DNA of 64,000 bases, from contig NZ_BLTJ01000011.1 of NCBI RefSeq assembly GCF_013282095.1, positions 1-64,000 on the forward strand. Direction: 5' to 3'. Source of the stretch: Enterocloster alcoholdehydrogenati. Its GTDB lineage: Bacteria; Bacillota; Clostridia; Lachnospirales; Lachnospiraceae. Positions 9,801 through 19,033 of this stretch are shown here, piece by piece. The translations under genes were made by a program, and so were the position numbers. How positions within the stretch are numbered: position 1 is the stretch's first letter; each line of letters starts with the position of its first letter. The notes beneath the pieces are model-generated. The model searched no databases. It had not been told where the DNA came from and saw only the letters and a list, made by a program, of their open reading frames with translations.

Positions 9801-12151
9801 TCTCCCATATTTATGAGATTGACACGTATTGTTATGTTATTAATATCAGAGAAAATATACTTAAAATGAGAAATGAATTCTGTAATTTTCTCTTCAATTA
9901 ATTTAGGAACATACCTTCTGCTACCACGATATTTTCTGTTCTCTACCGGAGCATAATATTTCCATTCCATAGAGTACATTTGGTCTGATACCTTATAGAT
10001 TTTCTTGTTGTGTTTTGTATAAGGCAACAGATAAATCGAATTAAGACGATCAATCACAATATCTGTAGCATTCTCAAATTTCGTTTCCTTGCATAATTGA
10101 AGCTGGTAAGCAAGATTTAACGGATGAAATGGTGTGAGCAACAATTCCTCATCGTTTCTTCCAACGAAAAGTGTCCCCAATAACAGACCATTTTCTTGCT
10201 CTGGACTCAAATAACTACCATCTTCAAGCAATTCATATAGCAAGTTAAATTCCTTCAAAAAGTTTTCTGCAGCTACTTTTAAATCTCCGGACATATATGC
10301 CAAGGTAGGAATTGTATTACTTTTTTTATAAGATTGAAGCAAATCATAGTATGCTTGCTTTAAAGAAAGAGGTAACACCAATTCTTCCGCATCAATTTCC
10401 AAATCCTCTGTTCCATGTATTTGTTTACATTTTCCATGGAGAATTTTCTCATGTATAATTCTTTTTTCGATTCGTAATTCCTTTAATAAATTTGTCTTAG
10501 CATGATATTCCTGAGATCCCCTATAGAAATGATCTCCATCTTCTTCGATTTCAAAACTTTTCTCCATAGAAAACTTTTCTCGAAGAATTTTACGTCCAAC
10601 CATTTCAACACTTTTCACCTCATCCGGGAAGAGTATAAGTGGAAGTACAATACCAGAAAAATTAATTTCAATATAAATTCCGCTTCCGAAATCAGATAGT
10701 TCTTCTTCTGTTGTATATAAATGTAAACGTTCATCATATTTGCATTTATACTGCGTATTATCATTTAGTTTTTCAGAGACATTAGCAGCACCTTTAGAAT
10801 TAAATACAAGGTCTGTTCCAATACCAACTAATTTTACCTTACAGTTCTTTTTTCTCTTTTTATAATCGATAACAAAATTTCGTTTAATACCACTTAAGTA
10901 CCCAGGCGAAACATCAATAATACACAATTTAAATACATACGTAATGTTATTTACAGCATCCTTAATCTCTATCTTATGGAATGAAACACCTTCTCTTGTA
11001 AAACAAAAGATTAAGCTTTTACCATCACGGATATATGAAGTATCATCCGCTGAAATATCATTATTCATAATTCGAGCATTACACTCTATTCTCATATGTA
11101 TTTCTGGATACTTATCTGCATTGAAAACCATCATACTTCTAGTTCTTTTTTTTGTTTTCATAGAACCTTCGTTTCGAACGAGAACTTTTTCATCGATCGG
11201 AAGTACATTCAATGGCATATCACCATAAATAGAAATATCCTTCAAATCAATATTAAGAGGATTGTCTTTTTTTGCCTGTTTCTTTTCCATAGCAGCAATC
11301 ATTTCAGCGTAGGTAAAAAGAATGCTCCAATGTTCAGGATCATCTTTGCGATTTTTTTCAATTCGAACCAAAAATCCTTCATCAAAATCTTCTGCTAAGT
11401 CAGACTCTACATTTCCAAAACGAATGCTTCGATCAATCTTTTCAAAAAGTTCGTGATTTTCTTTGATTTTCTTATCAATTTGAGCCTTTCCTTCATTCTG
11501 ATAATCCTTTTTTCCGTCTACTGAAAACAGTCTAAATCCAGGATAATTTTCTTTTTCAATACTTCCACTACTCATAATTGAAAGCAGATCTCTATATTCA
11601 TACAAAGAAGCCTTGTCACTAAAAACATCACTATCTCTTCTCTTTAATTCAAAGTCAAGAATTCTTTTTTCGAGAGTTGATAACTGAGTGCTTTCCTCAG
11701 CCATTTTTCTTATCTCTGTCATCAAATTATCCGCATAGAACGGCATACCATTTGCCGCCATATCTATAGAACCACTTTTAGCACTATCAATAAGATTTGA
11801 AGAAATCATCAAAAGTGGTTTACCTGCAACATTTGCTGCGTTTCTCAGAGTCGCACAAAGAAAGTCATTTGTCATATCATTGATTTGTGCCGCAATTATT
11901 ATCTCATTATCAATAACCTGTAATGTAAAAGTTCTGTATACAGAACCATCCATACATTGATATTCATATTCTCCACAATTATTTTCTCTTGTTGCTAATT
12001 CTTTTATTGCGTCAGACACCGCTTGAACAGTATCAGGATCATCTAATTTAAGGCAAAAACTTTCCCCTTTTTGCAATGCTCCTTCAGCTGACAGCTCTAA
12101 GAAATAGCGGTTTATTCTCTTTGCAATAAAATCATAAAATTCTTTTAACAT
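6815..12151 (-). CDS. dptH: Phosphorothioate-dependent restriction ATPase DptH
   Basis: Very large (about 1778 residues) HerA/FtsK-type ATPase of the DptFGH restriction complex that damages DNA lacking phosphorothioates. The last third carries the motor: Walker A GTMGTGKTQ at about residues 1423-1431, Walker B LILVDEADNF near 1655, and a later STQF segment. An acidic, Asn-rich linker with repeated NDN and NQK-type sequence precedes the motor. The N-terminal 1300 residues have no motif I recognise and presumably bind DNA or the partners. The start at 12151 follows a TGGAGA site by eight bases; a start at 12184 would lack one. It overlaps dptG by 20 bases. Confidence 0.9.
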   Translation of the reverse strand: MLKEFYDFIAKRINRYFLELSAEGALQKGESFCLKLDDPDTVQAVSDAIKELATRENNCGEYEYQCMDGSVYRTFTLQVIDNEIIIAAQINDMTNDFLCATLRNAANVAGKPLLMISSNLIDSAKSGSIDMAANGMPFYADNLMTEIRKMAEESTQLSTLEKRILDFELKRRDSDVFSDKASLYEYRDLLSIMSSGSIEKENYPGFRLFSVDGKKDYQNEGKAQIDKKIKENHELFEKIDRSIRFGNVESDLAEDFDEGFLVRIEKNRKDDPEHWSILFTYAEMIAAMEKKQAKKDNPLNIDLKDISIYGDMPLNVLPIDEKVLVRNEGSMKTKKRTRSMMVFNADKYPEIHMRIECNARIMNNDISADDTSYIRDGKSLIFCFTREGVSFHKIEIKDAVNNITYVFKLCIIDVSPGYLSGIKRNFVIDYKKRKKNCKVKLVGIGTDLVFNSKGAANVSEKLNDNTQYKCKYDERLHLYTTEEELSDFGSGIYIEINFSGIVLPLILFPDEVKSVEMVGRKILREKFSMEKSFEIEEDGDHFYRGSQEYHAKTNLLKELRIEKRIIHEKILHGKCKQIHGTEDLEIDAEELVLPLSLKQAYYDLLQSYKKSNTIPTLAYMSGDLKVAAENFLKEFNLLYELLEDGSYLSPEQENGLLLGTLFVGRNDEELLLTPFHPLNLAYQLQLCKETKFENATDIVIDRLNSIYLLPYTKHNKKIYKVSDQMYSMEWKYYAPVENRKYRGSRRYVPKLIEEKITEFISHFKYIFSDINNITIRVNLINMGDCSDVFNGIAQYFIHAIGKTPDVDRLMKFELHIYSDGRKANVFENIKEYSRLKAYLTASKLSFANGVAMNSLEGVLSKNIECYFHKDTGKQYEYAHISFYEMESEITSESATMDQIETGISLGGIVSGVPSSKYGQKYRTGFGTKYAKKTPVIELATKYNSLVQVGNTGNPYHSGTSISTQIDKLAEDKMEYIYNASNWVVFVDPKVDLDFFSEKEANSELLIIHYSDQYTSSSGYDAITVTHKSKQYSKVIQEYLKERGISAELEDVAKIINLFNAINGDWLLRLVSSKKLIGANKESTFSREKISIVAAIKFMLAFLRHPDIVWIPISLEEMLRVSGGAGLSSADGILSYKNLGFEKGPTSDDLLFIGLNHVSDQIKIYLYPTEVKTGINANDVIKKAFQQVSATATGLQEAMNPEEDITNTIMYKVNRNFLMQLLVTSCKKMKVYHVDDSQNWEIILDKFRLALLNEEYIISTDIQEILGRGSVLSFRQSLASRKTSFKEDTINFIEMPEKDEFDLILSSVDEIHADIQNAKNNDLLLFKECKVENLTGDITEIISTEFEESEEVNEADSDNNDNNQKSCVKNDSGDNEKNQKTVENSDITEIKSEGMKILFGLDQQDGSDIIWEPNNTDILFHTNTGIIGTMGTGKTQFTKSLITQLYLQRNNNIAEDNLGILIFDYKGDYNESKRDFVDVTNATILKPYQLPFNPLALTKSKVFKPLLPIHTANAFKDTISKVYGLGPKQQDTLFQCIIETYGMCGIQAANPSSWDNEAPTFEQVYQRYANDEEIKKNDSLAAAMNKLHQFQVFENNPNQTKPLFEILNGVVVIDLSGYDSDIQSLIVAITLDLFYAQMQVAGSSKLDGKYRQLTKLILVDEADNFMSEGFSSLKKILKEGREFGVGTILSTQFLKHFGSGDDDYAKYILTWIVHNVADLKTSDVDFVFKTESKSIESQRLFSDIKQLEKHHSIVKISSEKPKYIRDRAFWELYNELKSN

Positions 12152-13544
12152 ACTGTGCATCTCCACTATCACTCTTTTTGTCAATAAGGTTCAGTTTAGT
12201 AAAAAACTCTTGTAGATACTCTTTTGATGTGTTATCAAGAAAAATACCTCTGTATTCATACTCCTTGTACAAATCAATCAGACGGATTTTATCTTTATCT
12301 TTAATAGAGATTTTTGTCAAAAAAATAATATCTCTCTCTGTAAGATTCAAAACTAATCCGGATTTTCTTCTGTTTTTTACCCACCTTGTTTTACAAAACT
12401 CAGTAAATTTTTCGTTGTAAAATTGATTTGCTCTTTTCCGATCCGTATTCAAGAATTGTTCTTCTACACATTTGTATAAATGGCGGATAGCAATATCGGT
12501 TTTTGTTCCTCCCGAAGCATATGGAATTTGTTCAAACTTTTTATAATCCCCTACACAAGATGTATATGCCTTTTCAGCCTTTTCGATTTCACTTGCGATA
12601 ACTTCGTCCTGATCTGGATGCTCTGTAACATATTCTTGTAATGAAATATAATCTAACATCACATCTGAGAGCATATGTTGGTTTAATATTTCTAATGTCA
12701 GTGCATGGCTAAACATATGATTCGCACTTAACTGAATTCTTTCCCAACCTTCTAGACAGCATTTCCTATTTTTGCTTACTTTTTCCCAATCTAAAGCATA
12801 GTATAACTGTACTGGAGAGTTTCTTCTCCCTGATCCAAAATTATCTAATGTCACACAGGCTTGCGACATATAGTAAAAATAATAAACAGCTAAAAGATTA
12901 GATAAATCATCTAATGAAGTCATCCCTGTATTTAGCATGAAATGAAAATCTTTCTTAAATTTTTCCTGAACATCAAGTATAATTGGAAAATAGGACTTGC
13001 TATTTCCTGCTGTTCCTGTTTTTAAAGCTTGTATTGCATCAACAACTACTTTTTCAACAACATTATACGGATGGTTTTTCATAGCCTCTTCAATAATATT
13101 ACAATCATTTCCATTCAATCCAAAAACATCAAGCAAAAAACCTGCAAGTCGATCAGCACTTTTATTATTCACTTTCGTTTGATATGGATAAAGTCCTAAG
13201 TTTTTTGCTACAAAATCATCCCCTTCAAAAAATAGGGAATGTATCATTTCTTTAAAAATTTCAATATCTTCATCTGCAATATCCATTTCAGCAATAATGT
13301 CATTACATAAAGATTCGTATTTTACTGGCTCAGTTTCTAATTTTAATGATTTTCTAAAGAAATCGCTTACAACCTCTTCTAATTCTGTAATAATTGGAGC
13401 TTGTGCCTTTCCACTAGCCTTATATGGAAATAATTTAAAGTTGATATCTTGTGTATGTGTAAGACGCAAGGAATCAATTGCTTTGTCATCTTTTACATTA
13501 AATGTTTTGCAAAATGTTGCATAATCAAATTGATATTCCATCAT
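12132..13544 (-). CDS. dptG: Phosphorothioate-dependent restriction protein DptG
   Basis: A 470-residue protein between dptF and dptH, the place and size of DptG in dnd-linked restriction clusters. The sequence shows no enzyme motif; it is mostly helical with a lysine- and aspartate-rich C-terminus. Assignment rests mainly on gene order and on its tight coupling: the start overlaps the dptF stop (ATGATGG) and its end overlaps dptH. In the family DptG is thought to be a structural or DNA-contacting subunit; its biochemical role is not settled. Confidence 0.8.
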   Translation of the reverse strand: MMEYQFDYATFCKTFNVKDDKAIDSLRLTHTQDINFKLFPYKASGKAQAPIITELEEVVSDFFRKSLKLETEPVKYESLCNDIIAEMDIADEDIEIFKEMIHSLFFEGDDFVAKNLGLYPYQTKVNNKSADRLAGFLLDVFGLNGNDCNIIEEAMKNHPYNVVEKVVVDAIQALKTGTAGNSKSYFPIILDVQEKFKKDFHFMLNTGMTSLDDLSNLLAVYYFYYMSQACVTLDNFGSGRRNSPVQLYYALDWEKVSKNRKCCLEGWERIQLSANHMFSHALTLEILNQHMLSDVMLDYISLQEYVTEHPDQDEVIASEIEKAEKAYTSCVGDYKKFEQIPYASGGTKTDIAIRHLYKCVEEQFLNTDRKRANQFYNEKFTEFCKTRWVKNRRKSGLVLNLTERDIIFLTKISIKDKDKIRLIDLYKEYEYRGIFLDNTSKEYLQEFFTKLNLIDKKSDSGDAQYVKRIL

Positions 13545-15265
13545 CTCACCACCTTAAATTTATAGACTCCAAATTTTGTCTTCTCAATAATTGCCTTTCT
13601 GTTATCATCAGTCACCAGAGAAACTTCTTTATCTGCTGAACCAGTTCTTAATATCTTGTAAATAAAACTTATAAAATCAGCATGATTATTTCTATCTTCA
13701 GCGGTTTGAATATACCCTGCAGCAAGTTTATATATTAATTCATACAAAGAATAATCGATATCTAAAGGTATGATTTCTCCAGTTTTTTTGTTTTCATATT
13801 TCACAGTAATAAAAGGTAAGAAACGTTGAAGTTCCTCATCCTTCTTCACATTTGACGGAATATCTAAATATGGTTCGAATTCAATATGCTCATATAATGC
13901 AATTCCTTCATGACAATCATCAAAACAAACATTATCTCGATCTTCATTACCACACCATTGAATAACAGCCTCTTCAACAAGACCATAGAAATCTCCATAT
14001 TTTTTTGTTGTTCCTGTATTAAAATAATACAACGTACTTAAAAATGACGTATATGCATTATCCTGTATTATATCGCCCTTAATTTTCTTCAACCGCTCCA
14101 ATACATTGAAAAGCTGTGCTTTCAAAACTTTATCACTATTAATTTTTTCAATAGCAGATGACTGGCACAAAACTTTGGAATAAGCTTCCTTATCAATCAC
14201 AGATACCACTTCTTTCGATACATCTGATGAAACATAGTAGGAAATAGCATCTTCATCAGCTTGTTCAGAACGTACCAATAACGGATCATATTTTTGTAAC
14301 TGATTTAATAGCACAGATTTATCAGTATATTCATACATTAACGATGGAGTAATATCGCTAATATATTCTTTTAAAAATGATACTTCATTAGTCAAAGATT
14401 GAGCCATTTTCTTATAGTTGAAATTTTGAGCAACAATAATATCATAAATATAATTTAAAATCTCACGAGTAGTAAGGATTTCCTTGTCTTTTATTGTCAC
14501 CTCAACAAGAGCGTTAGCAACATAATTTCTGTTTTTTTCATTGGCAAGAAATTCAAAATTATGTTTAACCGGACACTTTTCTGAAAGAGGACATTCTTTA
14601 CAATTATTGTTATAAACATTGTAGAACGGATTATCGAGATCCATCTGGAACACTTTTTCTAATATATGCTCTAAATATTCTGGCTTAACTCCCCGCGCTG
14701 TAAGATTATACATATGATAGTCAGAGAAACTCGCATGCTGAAAGGCACTATTCTCTTCATAACCTTTTTCATTTAACTGGTTAGTTAAAATATTACTATT
14801 TATAACGTATTTATGTAACTGCTTGAATGAATCTCCATAAGTAGATTCAACAAAATTACTTAAAACACCAAGATTAATAGCCAATATAAAATTCTCTCCT
14901 GGCCGCTCTAAGTTCTCATCAGAAAACCCTTGCAATGATTCGTTCAATGTTTCAATAGCAGTTTTAGAAGGCGCACTGCTTTCAGTTGCGTCATTGTATA
15001 TGACATAGTTATCTAAAAGTCTTAAATTATTTTTTAAATACGATAAAAGATGAGACTTCCCATCACCTGCACTACCACAAAGCAAAACAAGACTTTTTCT
15101 ACCAGAAGCTTCAATTTTATGCAATATTTCAATCAAGTCTTCTTCAGCACTTCTTGAAACGTGCATGTATTTTTTAAAATCATCAAAAGCACCTATTCCA
15201 TCAATAGAATCACTTGAGGACTTCCTTAATCTATTCAGTTCATCTACAAGTCTACAATTTCCCAT
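13541..15265 (-). CDS. dptF: Phosphorothioate-dependent restriction ATPase DptF
   Basis: P-loop ATPase of 574 residues, first of the three restriction proteins. Walker A GSAGDGKS is at residues 64-71, after a predicted strand LVLLC. A CKECP...EKCP cysteine cluster near residues 215-227 could bind zinc. The gene overlaps the stop codon of the upstream regulator by one base (TAATG) and the start of dptG by four, so the three dpt genes and the regulator form one translationally coupled unit. Confidence 0.86.
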   Translation of the reverse strand: MGNCRLVDELNRLRKSSSDSIDGIGAFDDFKKYMHVSRSAEEDLIEILHKIEASGRKSLVLLCGSAGDGKSHLLSYLKNNLRLLDNYVIYNDATESSAPSKTAIETLNESLQGFSDENLERPGENFILAINLGVLSNFVESTYGDSFKQLHKYVINSNILTNQLNEKGYEENSAFQHASFSDYHMYNLTARGVKPEYLEHILEKVFQMDLDNPFYNVYNNNCKECPLSEKCPVKHNFEFLANEKNRNYVANALVEVTIKDKEILTTREILNYIYDIIVAQNFNYKKMAQSLTNEVSFLKEYISDITPSLMYEYTDKSVLLNQLQKYDPLLVRSEQADEDAISYYVSSDVSKEVVSVIDKEAYSKVLCQSSAIEKINSDKVLKAQLFNVLERLKKIKGDIIQDNAYTSFLSTLYYFNTGTTKKYGDFYGLVEEAVIQWCGNEDRDNVCFDDCHEGIALYEHIEFEPYLDIPSNVKKDEELQRFLPFITVKYENKKTGEIIPLDIDYSLYELIYKLAAGYIQTAEDRNNHADFISFIYKILRTGSADKEVSLVTDDNRKAIIEKTKFGVYKFKVVR

Positions 15266-15483
15266 TACGCACCCCTCTGATCAGAAGACTCAATTATAAC
15301 TACATCATCAATATTACAATCTAATGCTTCACATATTTTCAATATTATTGCCAATGAGACTGGCTCATTTCTTTTCATTTTTGATATTGTACTAGTACTG
15401 ATTTCTGCTTCTTGGCATAATGTACCTTTTTTCATTTTTTTATCGATAAGTGTTTTCCAAAGATTGTTATAACTTAACTCCAT
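15265..15483 (-). CDS. Small XRE/Cro-type transcriptional regulator
   Basis: A 72-residue single-domain helix-turn-helix protein (Cro/C1 type): KGTLCQEAEISTSTISKMKR is the two-helix motif, followed by the usual ILKICEALDCNIDDVV ending. The ATG at 15483 is chosen over 15504 because AGGTGA lies just upstream of it. It is the first gene of the dptFGH operon and probably controls its own promoter (15529-15557). Whether it also acts at the dndB promoter cannot be told from sequence. A dedicated repressor would delay restriction until modification is established after transfer. Confidence 0.85.
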   Translation of the reverse strand: MELSYNNLWKTLIDKKMKKGTLCQEAEISTSTISKMKRNEPVSLAIILKICEALDCNIDDVVIIESSDQRGA

Positions 15484-15521
15484 ATTGTCACCTCGAATAA
15501 GCATCTACATAACTAATTAAC

Positions 15522-15557
15522 TGTTTCTATTATACCTTTCAGAAACTGATACATCAA
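15522..15557 (-). promoter_or_regulatory. Promoter of the regulator-dptFGH operon
   Basis: Minus strand: TTGATG (15552-15557), a 17-base spacer, then TATAAT (15529-15534). Short inverted GTTTC / GAAAC arms (about 15523-15527 and 15542-15546) flank the -10 region and are a possible operator for the small XRE protein. Confidence 0.65.
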
Positions 15558-15621
15558 GGATTCCACTTTGAAAAATTCTGTTTTTGCGTCTTTTTTACCT
15601 CATATAAATAGAAAATCGCAC

Positions 15622-15666
15622 TAAAAAATAAAAAACACCTTGGTAGTCCGTCTCAACCACCAAGGT
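15622..15666 (-). terminator. Terminator on the minus strand
   Basis: ACCTTGGTAGT (15637-15647) pairs with ACCACCAAGGT (15656-15666) with one mismatch. On the minus strand the stem is followed by a long T-rich run. It closes the replication-module transcripts and separates them from the dpt promoter. Confidence 0.7.
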
Positions 15667-15674
15667 ACTATCCC

Positions 15675-15858
15675 TTATCCATGCATTACCTGTTCTTTTT
15701 CCAGGCGCCCTTTCTCAATCATATCAAAAAGTCGATTCACATATCTGATTATAATACATTTCCTTCATGGTCATGAGGCTTTTGTCTTTTGATTTCAGAG
15801 AGTTTCCCAGATTGGAGTATCTTTCTGACACATACTTTTCCACCCATCTGATTGCTTT
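15675..15858 (-). pseudogene. Frameshifted C-terminal gene remnant
   Basis: Two overlapping minus-strand frames together read as one protein tail: an upstream part with ERYSNLGNSLKSKD and a downstream part ending in RLFDMIEKGRLEKEQ, with a frame change near 15740. There is no start codon or ribosome binding site. I cannot assign a family. It appears to be the broken 3' end of a gene from the same decaying plasmid-like module as the rep and par genes. Confidence 0.4.
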
Positions 15859-15981
15859 CTACACAAACTTACTTTCCTTGAAAACCAGAAGGGACTGTAC
15901 TTTAGCAATTAGTAAATCGTGAAGCTACAGCTTCCTAATTTTATCTGTAATCACTATGGCTATTTCAACTATCATCTTTTC

Positions 15982-16284
15982 TTAATCTAAAATCAATGTA
16001 CTTATTTTTTCTCTAACTAAATCAACTACCGTATCCATAAATACTCCGACAAATAAAATAAAAAGCAGAACGCCACCCATACAGATTAAAAATGCTGCCT
16101 GTAACCAGTCTTGATAACAGATCACAGTTCCTATAAGCAACCCAATAATTCCCAACCCCAATATCTTTTTCGCAATTGATACCATATGTACCAGAACTTT
16201 CACTCCAACACCTAAGATTGAAATGATAAACTACAATGGAATCAATAATACTTTTCCTGCTATTTTAAAAATACACATACTCAT
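15982..16284 (-). pseudogene. Small membrane protein with in-frame stop
   Basis: Reading from the ATG at 16284 (AAGGAGA just upstream) gives a 100-residue hydrophobic protein interrupted by a TAG at 16231-16233. Downstream of the stop the same frame continues for 73 codons from a GTG at 16203, with two membrane segments (IIGLLIGTVICY and AAFLICMGGVLLFILFVGVF). One base change (TGG to TAG) explains it. The gene follows the rep remnant closely, like the small membrane proteins of other Firmicutes ICE modules. Function unknown. Confidence 0.55.
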
Positions 16285-16289
16285 TCTCC

Positions 16290-17268
16290 TTATCTTGCCA
16301 GCCATGGCATATCATGATTTACTTCTGCCCTATAATATCCGTTGATCGTTGAAGGTGCATTAAACAACGCAGCCAGCAAATATTTCTTGATATTTTTGAT
16401 TTTACTCGTGTTTCCCTCCAGACAATACAACACATATTCCACATGTGAATAATCTAATTTCATAAATTTCCCTCTTACCAACGCTCCTGAATACCAATTG
16501 CTTGCAATCAAAACCTTATCACTCTTACACATAATGGTTTCCACGAGCAAGTCCACAATTTCATCAATCTGACTTTGATCATGTGGATGGCTCACTATCA
16601 AAGCCTCATAGTCTATGTTTTCTTTGACCAAAGATTAATATGCATAAAGTGTTTCTATCTCATCCACATCGGATCCACTCTCATCTGCAGATGTAATATG
16701 ATTCGATTTATTCTCACTAAGATCAGTATTGTTAATATCAGTATTATTAGAGTTTGAAATGTAAACTTCTTGAAGTTTATTTTCAGGACTTCTAGAAGTT
16801 TGTTTTATAAAAAACTTCACCTGTATCGTCTTTCTCTACAGAAGTTTGATTTGCAAACTTCACTACCTCTGTTTCTTCCGTTTTCTTTTCCTCATATCCC
16901 TCCTGTATAAATGATTTCACATAGATGATCGTTACCTTTCCAAATCCCTGTCTTCGTTTTTCAATCAGACCAATTCCTTTCTCGTCATCCAGTTCCTGAA
17001 GGGATTTTACCGCCTTATTTCTACCACAATTTAATAATTCCATAATATCCTCGATTGAAAAATAGATATATGCACGATTTTTTTCATCAAACCACTGATT
17101 TTTAATAGATAAAGACATTCTGTCCAACATCAGTCCGTATAAAATTTTTGCATCACTAGAAAGCTCTTTAAAACAATCATTAGTAAATAATGCTTTTGGT
17201 ATTCTGTAAAAGCTAAATTGATCTGATTCTGTTCCATAAAAATATTTAAAATTCATCTTTTTATCCAT
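16290..17268 (-). pseudogene. RepA-type replication initiator, broken
   Basis: The N-terminal part (16792-17268) is a RepA_N-type initiator domain (FYRIPKALFTND..., then a winged-helix-like segment ending in GKVTIIYVKSF). The coding frame shifts near 16795-16820 into a second frame holding a linker with SPENKLQEVYISN, then meets a TAA at 16635-16637. The same frame resumes as the C-terminal domain (ENIDYEALIVSHPHD...YLLAALFNAPST...), which I read as the usual C-terminal domain of these initiators. A start at 17268 has AGGAGG upstream. With both a frameshift and a stop it should not make a full initiator. Confidence 0.75.
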
Positions 17269-17332
17269 GTATCTTCCTCCTTTCCTTTCGCCCAAAGAAG
17301 TCCTCTTTTTAAACTTCTGTATCTCTTTTTTC

Positions 17333-18258
17333 TTAGGGATGCCTTATTTTGACATCCCTTATTCCTGCCCTTTTTTTCCATTGTTCTAACAATGTTTCAA
17401 TCACTTTTTCCATATCCATTTCTGAATAATCTTCCGGAAAATATTTTGTAAGCTTCTTTCCGGATAACACTACTTTTCGTTCCGACGCTTTTACTACTAT
17501 GCAGCTATTGAAAATCGAAATCATAAATCCCTGGTTCACCGCTCCTTCTTCCAACTGTTTTCTCAAAGTTGTAATCTGCTTCGGTTTTATGAATCCTGTA
17601 TCCCGGATATACTCATAAATCCATTTTTGCATTTCCTTATCGATATAAGAAATATCAACAGCAATGGTAAAATTCAATTTCTTTGCATCCACCATATCCA
17701 ACAATTCTGGGATCAATTCTGTAAGGCGAATATACCGCTGAACATTACGGGCACTCTCCCCTACCTGTTCTGCTATAGCTACATCAATACGATACTTCGT
17801 GCCATTTTGGCACAAAGTTAAATCGTTTCTTACCCCTTGTCTCTTCATTGCTTCTAATTTCATTCTATAAGCAAATGCTTTTTCACTCGGAAGTAACTCT
17901 TCTCGTTGAATATTCGCGTCTACCATAGCGATCACTGCATCATCATCTGACAGTTCTCTCACGATTGCAGGAATAGTTCCAATCCAACTATAGTTGCCGC
18001 ATGCATCCTTCGATGACCAGATATCATTTCATATCCATCTTCACCATCAAATCTTAATAAAACTGGTGTCAGTACCCCGTTGACCTTTACACTCTCTACC
18101 AAATCTGCCATCTTTTCATCATCCAATACTTTGAAAGGATGATTTTTAAATGCATGGATTCTGCTAATCTCTATTTCCATTGCAGATTCTTCATTGACTA
18201 CTCCCAACAATTCATCAATGCTTGTCAATTTGATTTTTTCTCCGCTCCTATTTTTCAT
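17333..18258 (-). pseudogene. ParB-type partition protein, one-base frameshift
   Basis: The first 99 codons (18258 to 17959) hold the ParB N-terminal domain with the GHRRMHAA box. The frame then ends early. The next frame (from about 17962) continues the same protein: VRELSDDDAVIAMVDANIQR, then the helix-turn-helix (AEQVGESARNVQRYIRL) and a C-terminal domain. Adding one A to the GGAACT at about 17970-17975 would restore G-L-E-T-I-P-A-I-V-R across the join. A deletion in a short A run is either real decay or a sequencing error. ParA directly upstream is intact. Confidence 0.8.
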
Positions 18259-19033
18259 TTTCTAAAACCTCCTGTGTCAGATTTTCATATGCTATAGATA
18301 CCTTTCCATTCGGGCAATGCAGATAAATACTTTTCCCCTCTGCACTTGCCTCAGCTACTTTTACAGATAACGGAATCACATTTTCAAAAATATCAATCTT
18401 AGGTCCATAAGTTTCTCTTACTCTTGATGCAATATCCTTTGCATAATTTGTACGGAAATCTACCATTGTCAAAAGGATACCCTGTATCGTCAGTTTTCGG
18501 TTCAATCTCTTTTTTACCATAGAAATAGTTTTGATCAACTGTTGAAGCCCTTTAACTGGCAAATATGCAGCTTGTACAGGTATCAGAACCGTATCAGAAG
18601 CTACTAATGCATTGATGGTCATCATCCCTAAACTTGGCATACAATCAATTAAAATATAATCGTATCGTGATTGCATCGTATCAATATATTCCTTCATGAT
18701 CAGCTCCCTGCTCATTACATTACTCATAGTTACCTCCAAGGCTGATAACTCAATATTTGCCGGTAGGAGATCCACTTGTTCCTCATGATGTAAAATGCCT
18801 TCTTCCTCCACAATTTCCTCATCATTGATAATATTCATCATAATGGTTGCAAGAGTGGTTCCAATATCATCCGGTTCCACATATCCAAGACTAGCTGTCA
18901 AACTTCCTTGTGGATCCGCATCGATCAATAACACTTTCTTTCCCTGTCTTGCTAGTCCAACTCCAAGATTTAAGGTCGTTGTACTTTTTGCGACTCCGCC
19001 TTTCTGATTCGCTATTGAAATAACTTTTCCCAT
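18248..19033 (-). CDS. parA: ParA/Soj-family partition ATPase
   Basis: A 261-residue MinD/ParA-type ATPase: deviant Walker A KGGVAKST at about residues 11-18, LIDADPQGSL as the A' motif near 36-45, and YILIDCMPSLG as Walker B. It would segregate a plasmid or excised ICE together with ParB. The ParB gene begins within its last codons. A ribosome binding site AGGGAGAAAG lies before the ATG. It appears intact although its partner is frameshifted. Confidence 0.92.
   Translation of the reverse strand: MGKVISIANQKGGVAKSTTTLNLGVGLARQGKKVLLIDADPQGSLTASLGYVEPDDIGTTLATIMMNIINDEEIVEEEGILHHEEQVDLLPANIELSALEVTMSNVMSRELIMKEYIDTMQSRYDYILIDCMPSLGMMTINALVASDTVLIPVQAAYLPVKGLQQLIKTISMVKKRLNRKLTIQGILLTMVDFRTNYAKDIASRVRETYGPKIDIFENVIPLSVKVAEASAEGKSIYLHCPNGKVSIAYENLTQEVLENEK

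Noticed and set aside
6815-12151. Reading the HerA-like ATPase as part of a BREX, DISARM or Sir2-HerA system
   Set aside because: Its size, gene order with dptF and dptG and the adjacent complete dndBCDEA set fit DptH; no pglX, drm or SIR2 gene is present.
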